DNA of 64,000 bases from Teratosphaeria epicoccoides (GCA_021401465.1 JADDMT010000022.1:310001-374000); one strand, 5' to 3'. Numbered from the stretch's first letter, positions 51,991 to 64,000 are shown. Notes: generated by a model from the letters alone, not told the origin. A program made the numbers and translations.

Positions 51991-52499
51991 GGCGCTAATC
52001 GCGGCATATCGTTACAGCCCTATCTAGTCTGTCCGTAGGTCTAATTCTAGCGGACCTCGTCGTTTCCCGAATAACTGTCTTCACGGACTAGTTCAGGGAT
52101 CGTGCAGTCTTGGCTTCTTCTCTAAGCGTTACTGTTTTCTGGCCTAAGAGATCGTTCTCGTTCTTGGCCTCGCTATTCCTGCGCGTTTCTTGCGTACTCT
52201 ATCTTTAAGTGATAGACTCGGAGTCGTAGCGTTCTTGGAATCTAAATACCTTCGTGGGTTAGGTATCCTCCCTAGGGCGTGAACTCTACCCTAAACAGTA
52301 CAATTTCTTAGACAACTTTCTGATGCGCGTGAGGTTAAGCTACGACTAGTAGTCTCCTCAAGTGTCGTCGCATACGGTCGGCTAGTTCGTCATACTAAAG
52401 CTAGTTGACGTGTTGTACTCCATTAATCTATAGGCAAGCCTAAGCCTACTAGTTCTGTATAATTCGGATAATGTCGAGTCTAATGTCATGCGGCGGCAT

Positions 52500-53840
52500 A
52501 GCCTATCGCTCTATGCTCTCGTCTTCCTCGGAATCAGGAATGACGGCTTCGACAAGCTCGTAGTTGTCGTCCGAACCTTCTTCTTCTTCTTCTAGTTCCT
52601 GTTGCCTTAGGACTGTCGCACTAGAAGGTGTACCCCTTAGCGCACAGATCGACTATGCCTTATTTCGGCTAGGGTACTATCTAGAACCATCTTTATCACT
52701 CATGTGAATTCGACAATCGTCGTCATAGTACGTAGTCTAAGTAAGTGCGGCATGGTCTGGTTCTCGAGTAGCGGCAGCCTTTTGCTTAGGTGCCGTCGTT
52801 ATTACGCGAGCCTGCTCTATCCTAGGCAGCTCTTGTCGTTGCTTCTTCGCAAAACATTCGCGGGAAAAGTGTCCTTTCTTTCCACAGTTATGGCACTCGA
52901 GATTACTCTTGTCGAATGGCTTCTTTAGACCATTCTGATTAGGAGAGCCTTTCCGCGGCTTTCCTCGGGGTCTATTCCTCGGACGCCCCTTAGTCGCATC
53001 TAACTCCATAGGTTAGAGACCGTAGTAATCGCTTCGCCATTTTAGTGCCGATCGTTAGACCTTATGGTTAGCCTGTGCTAGCTTGCAATTTCTATGTTAT
53101 CGTTCTTGCTGTCGTTCCTAGATGCGATTATCGATTCTAATCGCGAGATCGCTCATTTCCTTGAATGTCGTTAGCTAATCTCCTCAGGCAATTTCGTCTT
53201 TAACTGTCTCCTTTAGTCCCTAGTAGAACTGAGCGGCTAAAGCGTTATCATTCTAGTCGACTCGAGCAGAGAGAGTCTGAAAGTCCGCGCGGTACTTAGT
53301 GGCGGAACCCTTCTACTAGATTCCTAGGAGAGCTCTCTTAGCCTCTTGTTGCTTATTACCGAGCCTAAACGCTTCGCGTAATGCCTTAAACAAGGACTTG
53401 TCTAAGTTGAGAATCTCCCTAGTCGTCGTCTTCCTAGCTTTAGCGTTGCTAACGTGATCTAGATAATCTGTCAGATGAGGCTAGATAAACTCGAACGCCG
53501 GTCCCTTCAGGTAAGAGACAATGTACATCATTCGTTTATGATATGTCGTAAACCGTTCCGTATCTACGTTAAATGCTAACTAGCATTATAGGATAAACAT
53601 CTCGACTTAAGATCGTTATCCTATGAACTCTGTAGGGCTTCCTATCTTAAAGCCGTTGTTACTATGTCTATTCCCGGTAGTTAAACCTGCGACGGATGCT
53701 AGAGCTATCTCGCTAAGGTGAATGGATTCGAGCTACTACATGACTTAAGGTATAGCGGCAACTTGTTCTCGTGGTGTCGGTTGACTGTCGCTAGAACTTG
53801 AACTGACAGTTAAAGAACTACTTAACATAGGCGTATGTTA
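52500..53840 (-). pseudogene. Gag of element E
   Basis: Its central 90 codons (53009-52737) are fully open and carry the CCHC knuckle at 52895-52854 (CHNCGKKGHFSREC), preceded by a basic stretch (KGRPRNRPRGKPRKGSPN). The rest is interrupted by RIP-type stops. This is the best view of the family-1 nucleocapsid. Confidence 0.85.
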
Positions 53841-53887
53841 AGCGCTCGACAAGTCTCCTGATGCTTCCTTAGAAGTAGTGCTCAAAA

Positions 53888-54376
53888 TGTCATAAGGGTA
53901 GGTGCTAATAGCAGGAAGGGGATTAGGTGTTAGACTCGCAGAGCTGTGAAGAATATCGATAATAGCAGTTAACCTTGTAACTAACTCTCCTCTAAGCAAG
54001 AGAGGATTAAATTAAGATTAAGCACGAAGCTCCTAACTGCCTGTCCTAAAGCTATCCCTATATACTAGAGAGACAGAGCAGCTCTGTTAGATCTGTCGAC
54101 AGACCCGATAGATCCGTGTCTACAGATCTGTAGACTAACCCTACAGATCTAAGGATCTGTCATCCTATGACAGATCCCTTCTTCCTTGTAGGCCTATAGA
54201 TCTGTAGACTAACCCTACAGATCCGGGGATCTATCCTCATGTGACAGATCCTTTCTCCTATGACTATGCCTATAACTTATAGTACTCCTATAACTATACT
54301 ATGACTTATAGCACTTAGGACCCTCATGATCCTGTATCCTATAGTACTCCGGACAGTACTCCTGACACTTATGACA
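53888..54376 (-). repeat. 5' LTR of element E
   Basis: 489 bp, TGTCATAAGG...TTATGACA as read on the plus strand. The adjacent leader (CTCAAAA at 53881) matches the one after B's 5' LTR. Confidence 0.93.
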
Positions 54377-55836
54377 ATCATGACAATGAACTCGCAGGCC
54401 CTTTTAGCGCAGAGAAGACAATCGCACTTCTTAGACGCAAATACTAGTAGCTAACGCTAGAACAGGATGTCTCTGACTATGTCAAATCCTGCTAGACATA
54501 CTAGGTTAGCAAATCTTGGCGCTATTGCCCCTATGGCGATGCTTAGGCGCTCCTACTACTAGAGAGACTATAGTAAGACTTGACTATAGATTTTATTACT
54601 AATTTGCTACTAGCAAAGTAGAGAGGCAATGTAGTTAATGCTGTCCTTATAGTAGTCGACTAATACTTTAAGATAAATGTCTTTATCCTATATACGAAAA
54701 GGTACACAAGTAGCAAGCTTACGTAACTACTTTGTAACGAAGTCATATAGCGCTTTAGTGTTCCCTAAAGTATTCTATTAGATCGAGGTTCTGTCTTTAC
54801 TAGTAAATACTAGCAAGAATTTGTGTTTAAGGCATGTGTTAAGCACTACTTAAGTATAGCATTCTATCTACAGACTAATAGTTAGACTAAACGTATAAAC
54901 TAGACTCTTAAGTAGTACCTTTAGTACTACTACGCTAAGAACCAGGATGCCTAGGCTGACGTGATTCCTATAGCGGAATTTGCAGTTAATAATAGTATGC
55001 ATGCTACTATACGCATGTCGCCATTTTAGATTCTTTATAGCATTAATCCGGAAATACACCTAGAACTGCCTTAGGACGAGTCTTCTAAGGAGAGGGTACT
55101 AGCCGCTGCAGAATTAGCGCGGCGTATACGCGAGGTATATTTAGTGCTAATAGAACACTAGAAAAAGGCCTCAGAATCCTAGATTAAACATAATAACGCC
55201 TGTGCTAAACCGATGTAGTATGTAGTTAGTACGAAGGTGTTACTATTAACAAAGAATCTCAAGCTGAAACTTCTAAGCAAGAAGATGACGCCAAGGTTCG
55301 TTAGACCCTTCTAGATACGCGACGTAATAGGCTTGTAGGCATACCGGCTATTATTACTATCGTCGTATTATGTGCATGACGTCTTCTATGTATCTCTACT
55401 CGAACTATAGGTATAGCGTAAGGGCGAAGAGCCTGCGGACCTGATGCTAGTAGTAGAAGAGAACGAAGAGTAGGAAGTCAAGGGTATTAAGGACAGTATA
55501 CGGCGTAAAGGCGCAACATACTATCTAGTGAAGTAGAAAGGATACCTACCTAAGTACACATAATAGGTTCTAGCTAAAGACTACAAGAACGCTCTAGAAG
55601 CTATTCGCAAGTTCGAAGAGCAGAGGAGGCGTAAGCAGGGCTTAAGAAGGTCGATTCGTAGGAAGATAAGAGTTTTAGAGCAGAATTATTAACACGTATA
55701 TGTAGCGCATAACACGCGAAGTAATAACGAGAAGCAAACGCCCTACTTATACATTATTAATGCCTAAAGGCACACCTAGAATAAACCTAAGAAGAACAAG
55801 AGACATACTCAGATTAGCTTCGTAGCTAATACTTAG

Positions 55837-56306
55837 TGTCATGAGTATTAGGAGTACTATAGGTTACAGGATTATGAGGATCCTAAGTGCTATAAGTTAT
55901 AGTATAATCATAGGAGTACTATAAGTCATAGGCATAGTCATAGGAGAAAGGATCTGTCACGTGAGGACAGATCCCTAGATCTATAGGGTTATTCTACAGA
56001 TCTACAGGCCTATAAGGGAGAAGGGATCTGTCGTAGGATGACAGACCCTCGGATCTGTAGGGTTAGTCTATAGATCTATAGATATAGATCTGTTAGGTCT
56101 GTTTACAGATCTAACAGCGCTACTCTGTCTCTCTAGTATATAGGGATAGCTTTAGGACAGGTAGTTAGGAGCTTTGTGCTTAATTTAATTCCCTTTCCCT
56201 AGGAGATAGTCAGTTATAAGGACAATTGCCATTGTCGATATTCTTCACAGCTCTGCAAGTCTAACACCTAGTCACCTTCCTACTATAGGCACCTACCCTT
56301 ATAACA
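55837..56306 (+). repeat. 5' LTR of element H
   Basis: 470 bp, TGTCATGAG...TTATAACA. Confidence 0.93.
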
Positions 56307-59232
56307 TTTTAAGCACTACTTCTAAGGAAGCATTAGGGGACTCGTCGAGCGCTTAACATGCGCCTATGTCAAGTAGTTCTTAAACTATTAGTTTAACTTC
56401 TAGCGACAGTCAACTGACACTATAAGAACAAGTTGCCGCTATACCTCAAATTACATAGTAGCTCGAATCCATTTACTTTAGCGAGATAGCTCTAGCATCT
56501 GTCGCAGGTTTAACTACCGGGAATAGACATAGCAATAACGGCTTTAAGATAGGAAGCCCTACAGAGTTCATAGGATAACGATCTTAAGTCGAGATGTTTA
56601 TCCTATAATGCTAGTTAGCATTTAACATAGATACAGAACGGTTTACGACACATTATAAGCGAATGATGTATATTGTCTCTTACCTGAAGAGACTAGCGTT
56701 CGAGTTTATCTAGCCTTATCTAACAGATTATCTAGATTACGTCAGCAACGTCAAAGCTAGGAAGACGACGACTAGGGAGATTCTTAACTTAGACAAGTCT
56801 TTGTTTAAGGCATTACGCGAAGCGTTTAGGCTTAGTAATAAGTAACAAGAGGCCGAGAGAGCTCTCCTAGGAATCTAGCAGAAGGGTTCTGCTATCAAGT
56901 ACCGCGCGGACTTTTAGACCCTCTCTGCTTAAGTCGACTAGAATGATAATGCTTTAGCCGCTTAGTTCTACTAGGGACTAAAGGAGACAGTTAAAGACGA
57001 AATTGCCTGAGGAGATTAGCTAACGACATTCAAGGAAATAAGCGATCTCGCGATTAGAATCGATAATCGCATCTAGGAATGATAGCAAGAACGACAACAT
57101 GGAAATCGCAAGCTAGCACAGGCTAACCATAAGGTCTAACGATTAGCACTAAAGTGGCGAAGCGATTACTATAGTCTCTAACCTATGGAGTTAGATGCGA
57201 CTAAGGGGCGTCTAAGGAATAGACCCTAAGGAAAGCCGCGGAAGGGCTCTCCTCCCTAGAATAGTCTGAAGAAGCTATTCGACAAGAGTAATCTCGAGTG
57301 CTATAGCTGTAGAAAGAAAGGACACTTTGCCCGCGAATGTTTTGCTAAGAAGTAACGACAAGAGCTGCCTAGGATAGAGCAGGCTCGCGCGACAACGACA
57401 GTACCCAAGCAAAAGGCTACCGCTACTCGAGAACTAGACTATGCCGCACTTACTTAGACTACGTGCTACGACGACGATTAACGAACTCACATAAGTGATA
57501 AAGATAGTTCCGGATAGTACCCTAGCCGAAACAAGGCATAGTCGATCTGTGCGCTAAGGAGTACACCTTCTAGTGTAATAGTCCTAAGGTAACAGGAGCT
57601 AGAAGAAGAAGAAGAAGGTTTGGACGACAACTACGAGCTTGTCGAAGCCGTCATTCCTGATTCCGAGGAAGACGAGGGCATAGAGCGATAGGCTATGCCG
57701 CCGCATGACATCAGACTCGATATTATCCGAATCATACAGAACTAGTAGGCTTAGGCTTGCCTATAGATTAATGGAGTACAACATGTCGACTAGCTTTAGT
57801 ATAACGAACTAGCCGACTATATACGACGACACCTAAGGAGACTACTAGTTGTAGCTTAACCTCACGCGCATTAGAAATTTGTCTAAGAAATTGTACCGTT
57901 TAGGGTAGAGTTTACGCCCTAGGGAGGCTACCTAACCTACGAAGGTATTTAGATTCCACGAGCACTACGACTCCGAGTCTACTACTTAAAGATAGAGTAC
58001 GTAAGAAACGCGCAGGAACAGCGAGGCTAAGAGCGAGAACGACCTCTTAGGCCAGAAAACGGTAACGCTTAGAGAAGAAGCTAAGACCGCACGATCCCTA
58101 AACTAGTCCGTGAAGACAGTTATTTGGGAAACGACGAGGTCCGCTAGAATTAGACCTACGGACAGACTAGACAGGGCTATAACGATGTGCCGCGATTGGC
58201 GCCAGATACGCGAACAACCTTAGAGTATAGGTACACATCGACGAGACGCTAGCTAGGGCCTTAATAGATTCAGGATATACTGGAATCTTCATGACGCCTA
58301 AGTTCGCTAGGATAGCTAGGATAAAGCTACAGGCGAAGACGAATGCTTTCTCGCTACAAGCGATTAATAGAAAGCTACTTACGTACAACTAAGGAGTAGT
58401 TAACGAAGAGACTAAGATGATGCCTCTACGGATAGGACGCTACTAAGAGATGCTCTAGTTTGACATCACGGAGTCACTAGGCTCAGATGTAGTACTAGGG
58501 TTACTATAGCTAAGAAACGCTAACCCCTATATCGACTAGAAGAATGAGAGGATCTAGTTCCCGGAACTCTTAAGATCGATACCTCTACCTGTAGTACACG
58601 ACGTACTAGGCAAGATCGAAATATGTGCTATGACTTCAAGCAAGATAGTAGCTGCTATCAAGGATCTAGAACAGGAAGTGCACGTCCTATAGGTTAAAGT
58701 AACGCAATCGGAAGTCAAGATCGAATTCATAGTTCCTAATAAGTATAAAGAGTTCGCTACTCTTTTTAAGGAAGAACCTAACTAAGAAGCTATGCTAGAA
58801 TACTAGGAGTAGGACTATAGGATACCCTTACTCCCTAGCAAGACACTAACGAAGCAATTAATTTGCCTGTTGTTAGTAGCGAAACTAGAGATTCTCCGGA
58901 AATACCTAGAAGACAACCTCTAGAAAGGCTTTATCCGCAAGTCGTAGTCCCTAGCTAGATATCTAATCCTGTTTGTGCCTAAGGGGGAAGATAACTAGCG
59001 ACTCTGCGTAGATTATCGTAGATTAAACGACATCACGATAAAGAATAGTTATCCGCTTCCTTTGCTCTCGGAATTGCAGGACCGCCTACAAGGAGTAATA
59101 TGGTTCTTGAAGTTCGACATACCTAGAGTGTATAACCGAATTCGAATTAAGGAAGGCGAAGAATAGAAGACCGCGTTCCGAACGAGGTTCGGATACTATG
59201 AGTACATAGTCATGCCATTTAGGTTGACAAAC
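55837..59232 (+). mobile_element. Element H: family-1 chromovirus, 5' part
   Basis: 5' LTR 55837-56306, gag with a knuckle at 57299-57340 (Cys codons kept; one changed residue inside), protease DSG at about 58267, and RT up to 59232, where LTR I starts. It joins C's chromodomain tail on the left. RIP-type stops occur throughout. Confidence 0.88.
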
Positions 59233-59702
59233 TGTCATGAGTGTCAGGAGTACTATAAGTCACAGTATTATAAGGGTCCTAAGTGCTATAAGTCATAGTA
59301 TAGTTATAGGAGTACTATGAGTTATAGGCATAGTTATAGGAGAAAGGATCTGTTATGTAAGGACAGATCCCCGGATCTGTAGGGTTAGTCTATAGATCTA
59401 CAGGCCTACAAGGAAGAAGGGATCTATCATGGGATGACAGACCCTCGGATCTATAGGGTTAGTCTACAGATCTATAGACATAGATCTGTTAGGTCTGTTA
59501 ACAGATCTAACAGAGCTACTCTGTCTCTCTAGTATATAGGGATAGCTTTAGGACAGGCAGTTAGGAGCTTCGTGCTTAGTTTAATTCCCTTTCCCTAGGG
59601 GATAGTTAGTTACAAGGATAATTGCTATTATTGATATTCTTTATAGCTCTGCGATTCTAACACCTAGTTACCTTCCTACTATCGGCACCTACCCTTATAA
59701 AA
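59233..59702 (+). repeat. 5' LTR of element I
   Basis: 470 bp, TGTCATGAG...TTATAAAA. The terminal CA has mutated. Confidence 0.9.
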
Positions 59703-61650
59703 TTTTGAGCACTACTTCTAAGGAAGTATCAAGGGACTCGTCGAGCGCTTGACATACGCCTATGTCAAGTAGTTCTTTAACTATTAGTTTAACTTCTAGC
59801 GACAGTTAACTAACACTACAAGAACAAGTTGCCGCTATACCTTAAATTACATAGTAGCTCGAACCTATTTACCTTAGCGAGATAGCTCTAGCATCTGTCG
59901 CAGGTTTAACTACCGGGAATAGACATAGTAATAACGGCTTCAAGATAGGAAGCCTAACAGAGTTTACAGGACAACGATCTTAAGTCAAGATGTTTATCCT
60001 ATAATGCTAGTTAGCATTTAACGTAGATACGGAACGGTTTACGACATATCATAAGCGAATGATGTACATTGTCTCTTACCTGAAGGGACTAGCGTTCGAG
60101 TTTATCTAGCCTCATCTGACAGATTATCTAGATCACGTTAGTAACCTCGAAGCTAGGAAGACGACAACTAGGGATATTCTTAACTTAGACAAGTCTTTGT
60201 TTAAGGCATTACGCGAAGCTTTTAGGCTTAGTAATGAGTAACAAGAGGCCGAGAGAGCTCTCCTAGGAATCTAGCAGAAGGGTTCTACTATTAAGTACCG
60301 CGCGGACTTTTAGACCCTCTCTGCTTAAGTCGACTAGAATGATAATGCTTTAGCCGCTTAGTTCTACTAGGGACTAAAGGAGACGGTTAAAGACGAAATT
60401 GCCCAAGGAGATTAGCTAACGACATTCAAGGAAATAAGCGATCTCGCGATTAGAATCGATAATCGCATCTAGGAACGACAGCAAGAACGACAACATAGAA
60501 ATCGTAAGCTAGCACAGGCTAACTATAAGGTCTAACGATTAGCACTAAAATAGCGAAGCGATTACTATAGTCTCTAACCTATGGAGTTAGATGCAACTAA
60601 GGGGCGTCTAAGGAATAGACCCTAAGGAAAGCCGCGGAAGGGCTCTCCTCCCTAGAATGGTCTGAAGAAGTCATTCGACAAGAGTAATCTCGAGTGCTAT
60701 AACTGTAGAAAGAAAGGACACTTTGCCTGCGAATGTTTTGCTAAGAAGTAACGACAAGAGCTGCCTAGGATAGAGCAGGCTCGCGCGACAATGACGGCAC
60801 CTAAGCAAAAGGCCGCTACTACTCGAGAACTAGACTATGCCGTACTTACTTAGACCGCGTGCTATGACGACGATTGTCGAATTCACGTGAGTGATAAAGA
60901 TAGTTCTAGATAGTACCCTAGCCAAAACAAGGCATAGTCGATCTATGCGCTAAGGGGTACACCTTCTAGTGCGATAGTCCTAAGGCAACAGGAGCTAGAA
61001 GAAGAAGAAGGAGGTTCGGACAACAACTACAAGCTTGTCGAAGCCGTTATTCCTGATTCCGAGGAAGACGAGAGCATAGAGCGATAGGCTATGCCGCTAC
61101 ATGACATTAGACTCGATATTATCCGAATCATACAGAACTAGTAGGCTTAGGCTTGCCTATGGATTAATAGAGTATAACATGTCAACTAGCTTTAGTATGA
61201 CGAACTAGCTAACTGTATGCGACGACACCTAAGGAGACTACTAGTCGTAGCTTAACCTCACGCGTATTAGAAAGTTGTCCAAGATATTGTACTGTTCGGG
61301 GTAGAGTTTACGCCCTAGGGAGGCTACCTAACCTACGAAGGTATTTAGGTTCCACGAGCGCTACGACTCTAAGTCTATCACTTAAAGATAGAGTACGCAA
61401 GAAACGCGCAGGAATAGCGAGGCTAAGAGCAAGAACGACCTCTTAGGCCAGAAAACGGTAACGCTTAGAGAAGAAGCTAAGACCGCACGATCCCTAAACT
61501 AGTCCAGGGAGACATTTATTTAGGAAACGACGAGGTCCGCTAGAATTAGACCTACGGACAGACTAGACAGGGCTGCAACAATATGCCGCGATTAGCGCCA
61601 GATACGCGAACAACCTTAGAGTATAGGTGCACATCGAGGAGACGCTAGCT
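59233..61650 (+). mobile_element. Element I: family-1 chromovirus, 5' part
   Basis: It is inserted in the RT of H. 5' LTR 59233-59702, then gag with a knuckle at 60694-60735, then the start of protease. Homology to the family stops at 61650, within the sequence just before the protease active site, and unrelated sequence follows. Confidence 0.88.
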
Positions 61651-62589
61651 ACGTCTCGAAAACCAAGGCCCTAAGTAGACTAAGTAACTTGTGTTACTCA
61701 GCTTACTTACCTACTTGTCTAACTTGGCCTACTTGTATGTACCCCCGAGAAACTCGGCCCCTCCTTAGCTACTCGTGTCGTAGACGCGAGTAGCTTACAG
61801 TGCAAGAGTGCTACTAGTAAGTAACTTACTGCTAGCAGTATACTAGCGGCAAGTAGCTCGGGCACGCAAGCCGAGCTACTCGAATCAAAACAATTTGCAT
61901 GTAATAGATGTTAAAGTCATGATTTTAGTTAATACTATACATCTCGTTGTTGTCGCACTATGCTCTTTTACTATTTACACTAGACCTGACGTATAAGCAG
62001 ATTTGCTAACACTAAACACATATATAGCTTAAACGCAGCTCTTACGACGCCTCTTGAATTCAAGCAAGCTACTATATCTGACTTGTACCTTACGCCCGAA
62101 GACCTTAATCAGTATAGCTAGTAATAAATGCACAGCTACTACACACTATCTACACATCCTATATCGGCCCTTACACATGAATCTTCTACTCGCCCTCATC
62201 CTCTATTCCGTTCTACTAGCTTACCTTTACTACTACCTACTTTCCTAAAGCGCTACTATTTCGCCCTACTGTAGCTTCTTGAAGGTCGTATCATCAAAGA
62301 CCTTGTCGCTATAGCCCTTAATCTGCTTTAACAAGGTCGAGTCCGTGAATGTAGTATGCTACTATAACTGACTATCCCTTAACTTAGAGTCGTCGAGCGC
62401 ATCCTCTACCTTCTCTACAACGTTTAACTAGTTGCTTATAAGATCACACTAATCGAGCAGAGCGTATGCTATACTACATTATAATCGTCAGCTAATTTAT
62501 ACTACGTAGCTACTAAACTACTACTAGTACCTCCTATTAATATTAAAGTACTAGTAGTATGTTAGTAGCATAACGCTAGTATACTACTA
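61651..62589. mobile_element. Hairpin-rich terminal region of an unclassified element
   Basis: Unrelated to the Gypsy families. Four short perfect hairpins lie within 140 bp: CCGAG/CTCGG (61745-61757), AGCTACTCG/CGAGTAGCT (61767-61795), AGTAAG/CTTACT (61816-61830) and AGTAGCTCGG/CCGAGCTACT (61852-61880). A CAAGG at 61664 would fit the hAT terminal consensus YARNG, but I cannot see the other end or a target duplication. From about 61900 to 62590 I see only AT-rich sequence without a gene. Confidence 0.45.
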
Positions 62590-64000
62590 GCACACTTACC
62601 TAGCATTTTTTGCCTCTGCCTCTAGCAAAGCTTGGCTCCTACTGTCGCCTTAGTCTTTGTCCTTCGCGGTTAAGCTTCGTGTCCTATAGCTATCGTCATT
62701 AACTGCGCTAATGCGTAGAGTCAATAATCGTACTTACTATGTGTTAGTAAGTCTTTGCGTTTCGCCTCTCGCTAGAGCCGCGCTAGCGTTTATCTATTAT
62801 TAGCACAGTTTAGTCAATACATGAGTCCTCTCGCCTATACTACTTGTCTACACTAGTCACGATTAACCGCCTACTCCGTAGCTTAGGCCTCTCGCTACTT
62901 CCGCCTCGTTAGCGATAGCTAGCCCTCACGACGCGCCAAGGCTACTAACCTTTCATCTTGCGTGTGTCTAGGTCGGGGCTTATCGACTATAGTAGCTTTT
63001 ATACTAGACAAGTACATGTTAGCAATCATGGCTGTAATGTTAGACGAGAAACTAACCTCGTTGTCATGACACTGTTATGCAGGGTGTCTCGCGACAATAG
63101 CTCCTCTAGTCCCTGTATCGGCTAGTCGTCACCGTTATAATCGCTTGCCTTACTACTATAGTTACTAACATTTGCCCTTCTGCCGTTATAGCCCTTACTC
63201 CCTCTGTTAGTGTCTACTTAAACATCCGCTACATGCTTGCAAACGCCTACTATTAATGACATTAAGGCCTGGCTTGATCTTCATGTCAGGCTAACACTAC
63301 GCTAACCTAACAATTGCGTACGACCTAGCAGAAGTTAGCATAGGCCCTCTCGACAATGTCTCCCCTATACTATTCTCGCGTAGCGCCTTTCGCCTCTGTA
63401 AGTCCTTGTATTCCCTCTCTAAGCCTGTCATGCCGCGATCCTTCTTGATAGCTAGCGCCGCCTACACTAGTAGTGCTATCTTGCCTTCGTCCTCCCCCCC
63501 TAATATACGTGCTGTGATAGTCGCTATAATGACCTCCTGTCTGTCGGCATCGAGCTCTTCCTAATACTTCTTCTTCCCCTCGAAGATATCATCGATATCG
63601 ACACTGCTAACTAGAACCTATCTCGTCTTGCTAGCCTTTGTCTTGAACTCCGAAGGGCTATTTCTAATCTAGGCTAGTAGGTATGTAATAGTAGCACACA
63701 CGCTGTTTAACATGAAAGCGTTTACCTCGCGTAACTCTAAAGGATTCTATGCTAGTTTCTAATTAAACTAGAAGAATGCCTTCTTCATACAAAAGATTAC
63801 GAGCGGGCTTAGAAACCTCCGGTCCTGTGACATGTTAGTGCTTTCGACGACATCTAAGCCTTCTCTCCTTACCTCTTCTTCGTTCTCGCATTCGAATCTG
63901 CTTTCTATTAACATGTCCGCGGCCTAGTCCTTTAAATCCTACTTATCGTCTACCTTGCCGGACTATGCGAGTATAGCTTCTCTGACCCTATTCGTGCAGT
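62590..64000 (-). pseudogene. Decayed ORF of an unclassified mobile element
   Basis: Long minus-strand stretches read as protein broken by TAG codons, like the RIPped Gypsy genes. About 63900-63400 contains SRFECENEEEVRREGLDVV and SSVDIDDIFEGKKK. About 63060-62590 contains MIANMYLSSIKATIVDK and a very basic, probably Gln-rich end (TKTKATVGAKLC). It runs off the right edge of the window. I recognise no transposase motif. It could belong to the hairpin-bearing element at 61651-62589. Confidence 0.4.

Larger units (their letters stand above)
47225..54376 (-). mobile_element. Element E: complete family-1 chromovirus, reverse
   Basis: A 7,152-bp element flanked by ATCAT target duplications (47220-47224 and 54377-54381), lying in the integrase of element C. 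Reading on the minus strand: 5' LTR 54376-53888, gag, protease, RT, RNase H, integrase, chromodomain (about 48745-48630), antisense ORF, 3' LTR 47849-47225. It looks less mutated than B or F: several Gln and Trp codons and the ATG of the antisense ORF survive. Confidence 0.93.
36172..55836 (+). mobile_element. Element C: family-2 chromovirus, split by B and E
   Basis: Three segments: 36172-37091, 44077-47224 and 54377-55836. When B and E are ignored they read through as one element: LTR-like start, gag, protease, RT (YLDDILVYS at 45958-45984), RNase H, integrase and chromodomain. B sits in gag between copies of GGGAG. E sits in the integrase HHCC finger right after the two His codons (47219-47224) and duplicates ATCAT. 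The integrase finger resumes at 54382 (DNELAGPF). A clear chromodomain (YYLVKWKGYLPKYT) is near 55515-55565. The C-terminal tail ends at 55836, where LTR H starts; C's own 3' LTR is not in the window. Confidence 0.85.

Noticed and set aside
51806..52027. Open frame in element E (and its mirror images at 39428-39649 and 58167-58388)
   Set aside because: It is the complement of the protease region of pol. It recurs only because the element recurs, and it lacks the separate location and cysteine cluster that support the antisense ORF.
52704..52928. Plus-strand ORF over the element E gag
   Set aside because: A shadow of the zinc-knuckle frame on the minus strand, which has the recognisable CCHC motif.
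26375..61650. Idea that TAG is reassigned or read through as Gln/Trp in these elements
   Set aside because: The same positions are CAG or TGG in sister copies, TGA and TAA stops also occur, and host genes in the window use the standard code. RIP explains it.
1..64000. CRISPR arrays, rRNA and tRNA genes
   Set aside because: No regularly spaced repeats, no rRNA core sequences and no convincing tRNA A/B boxes were seen by eye. A tRNAscan run would settle tRNAs.

Overview
The window is fungal, from a filamentous ascomycete and most likely a Dothideomycete. The evidence is short GT..AG introns of 48-73 nt, mostly intron-poor genes, fungal orthologues such as the SconB/Met30 sulfur controller, Atg17 and Snd2, and a repeat block carrying CpA-to-TpA mutations typical of repeat-induced point mutation (RIP).

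Positions 1-26,300 are ordinary gene-dense sequence. In order they hold: the 3' end of an OPT oligopeptide transporter (+), a doubtful small ORF (+), SND2/TMEM208 (-), the APC/C subunit CDC27 (+), the YEATS protein YAF9 (+), cohesin SMC3 (-), splicing factor SYF2 (+), decayed 2EXR/F-box-like pieces (+), autophagy scaffold ATG17 (-), sulfur-controller F-box/WD40 protein SconB (+), a four-exon cysteine-rich secreted protein (+), decayed coding sequence (-), and a two-exon 2-oxoglutarate/Fe(II) oxygenase (-). SND2/CDC27, SMC3/SYF2 and ATG17/sconB are head-to-head pairs with shared upstream regions. The conserved genes are core cell-biology genes. The secreted protein and the oxygenase lie next to the repeats and look accessory.

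From about 26,375 to 61,650 the sequence is a nest of decayed Ty3/Gypsy chromodomain retrotransposons of two families. Family 1 has LTRs of about 470-490 bp running TGTCAT...ATGACA; family 2 begins TGATACGG. I distinguish F (26375-30447, reverse), G (30448-32629, reverse, internally deleted), D (32630-36171, family 2), C (36172-55836, family 2, split in three), B (37092-44076, complete, forward, inside C, TSD GGGAG), E (47225-54376, complete, reverse, inside C, TSD ATCAT), H (55837-59232) and I (59233-61650). Nearly every reading frame is closed by TAG codons at positions where Gln or Trp is expected. From 61,650 to the end is a different repeat with a hairpin-rich terminus and a minus-strand decayed ORF of unknown class.

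The most interesting feature is an antisense reading frame, 633 nt in each of the three family-1 copies that reach this region (B, E, F). It fills the space between the end of pol and the 3' LTR and runs opposite to gag-pol. It encodes a basic patch, a CX2CX6CX8CX2C cysteine cluster and a charged helical/coiled-coil segment. It is colinear in all three copies with no indel, so the ancestral element probably carried an antisense accessory gene.
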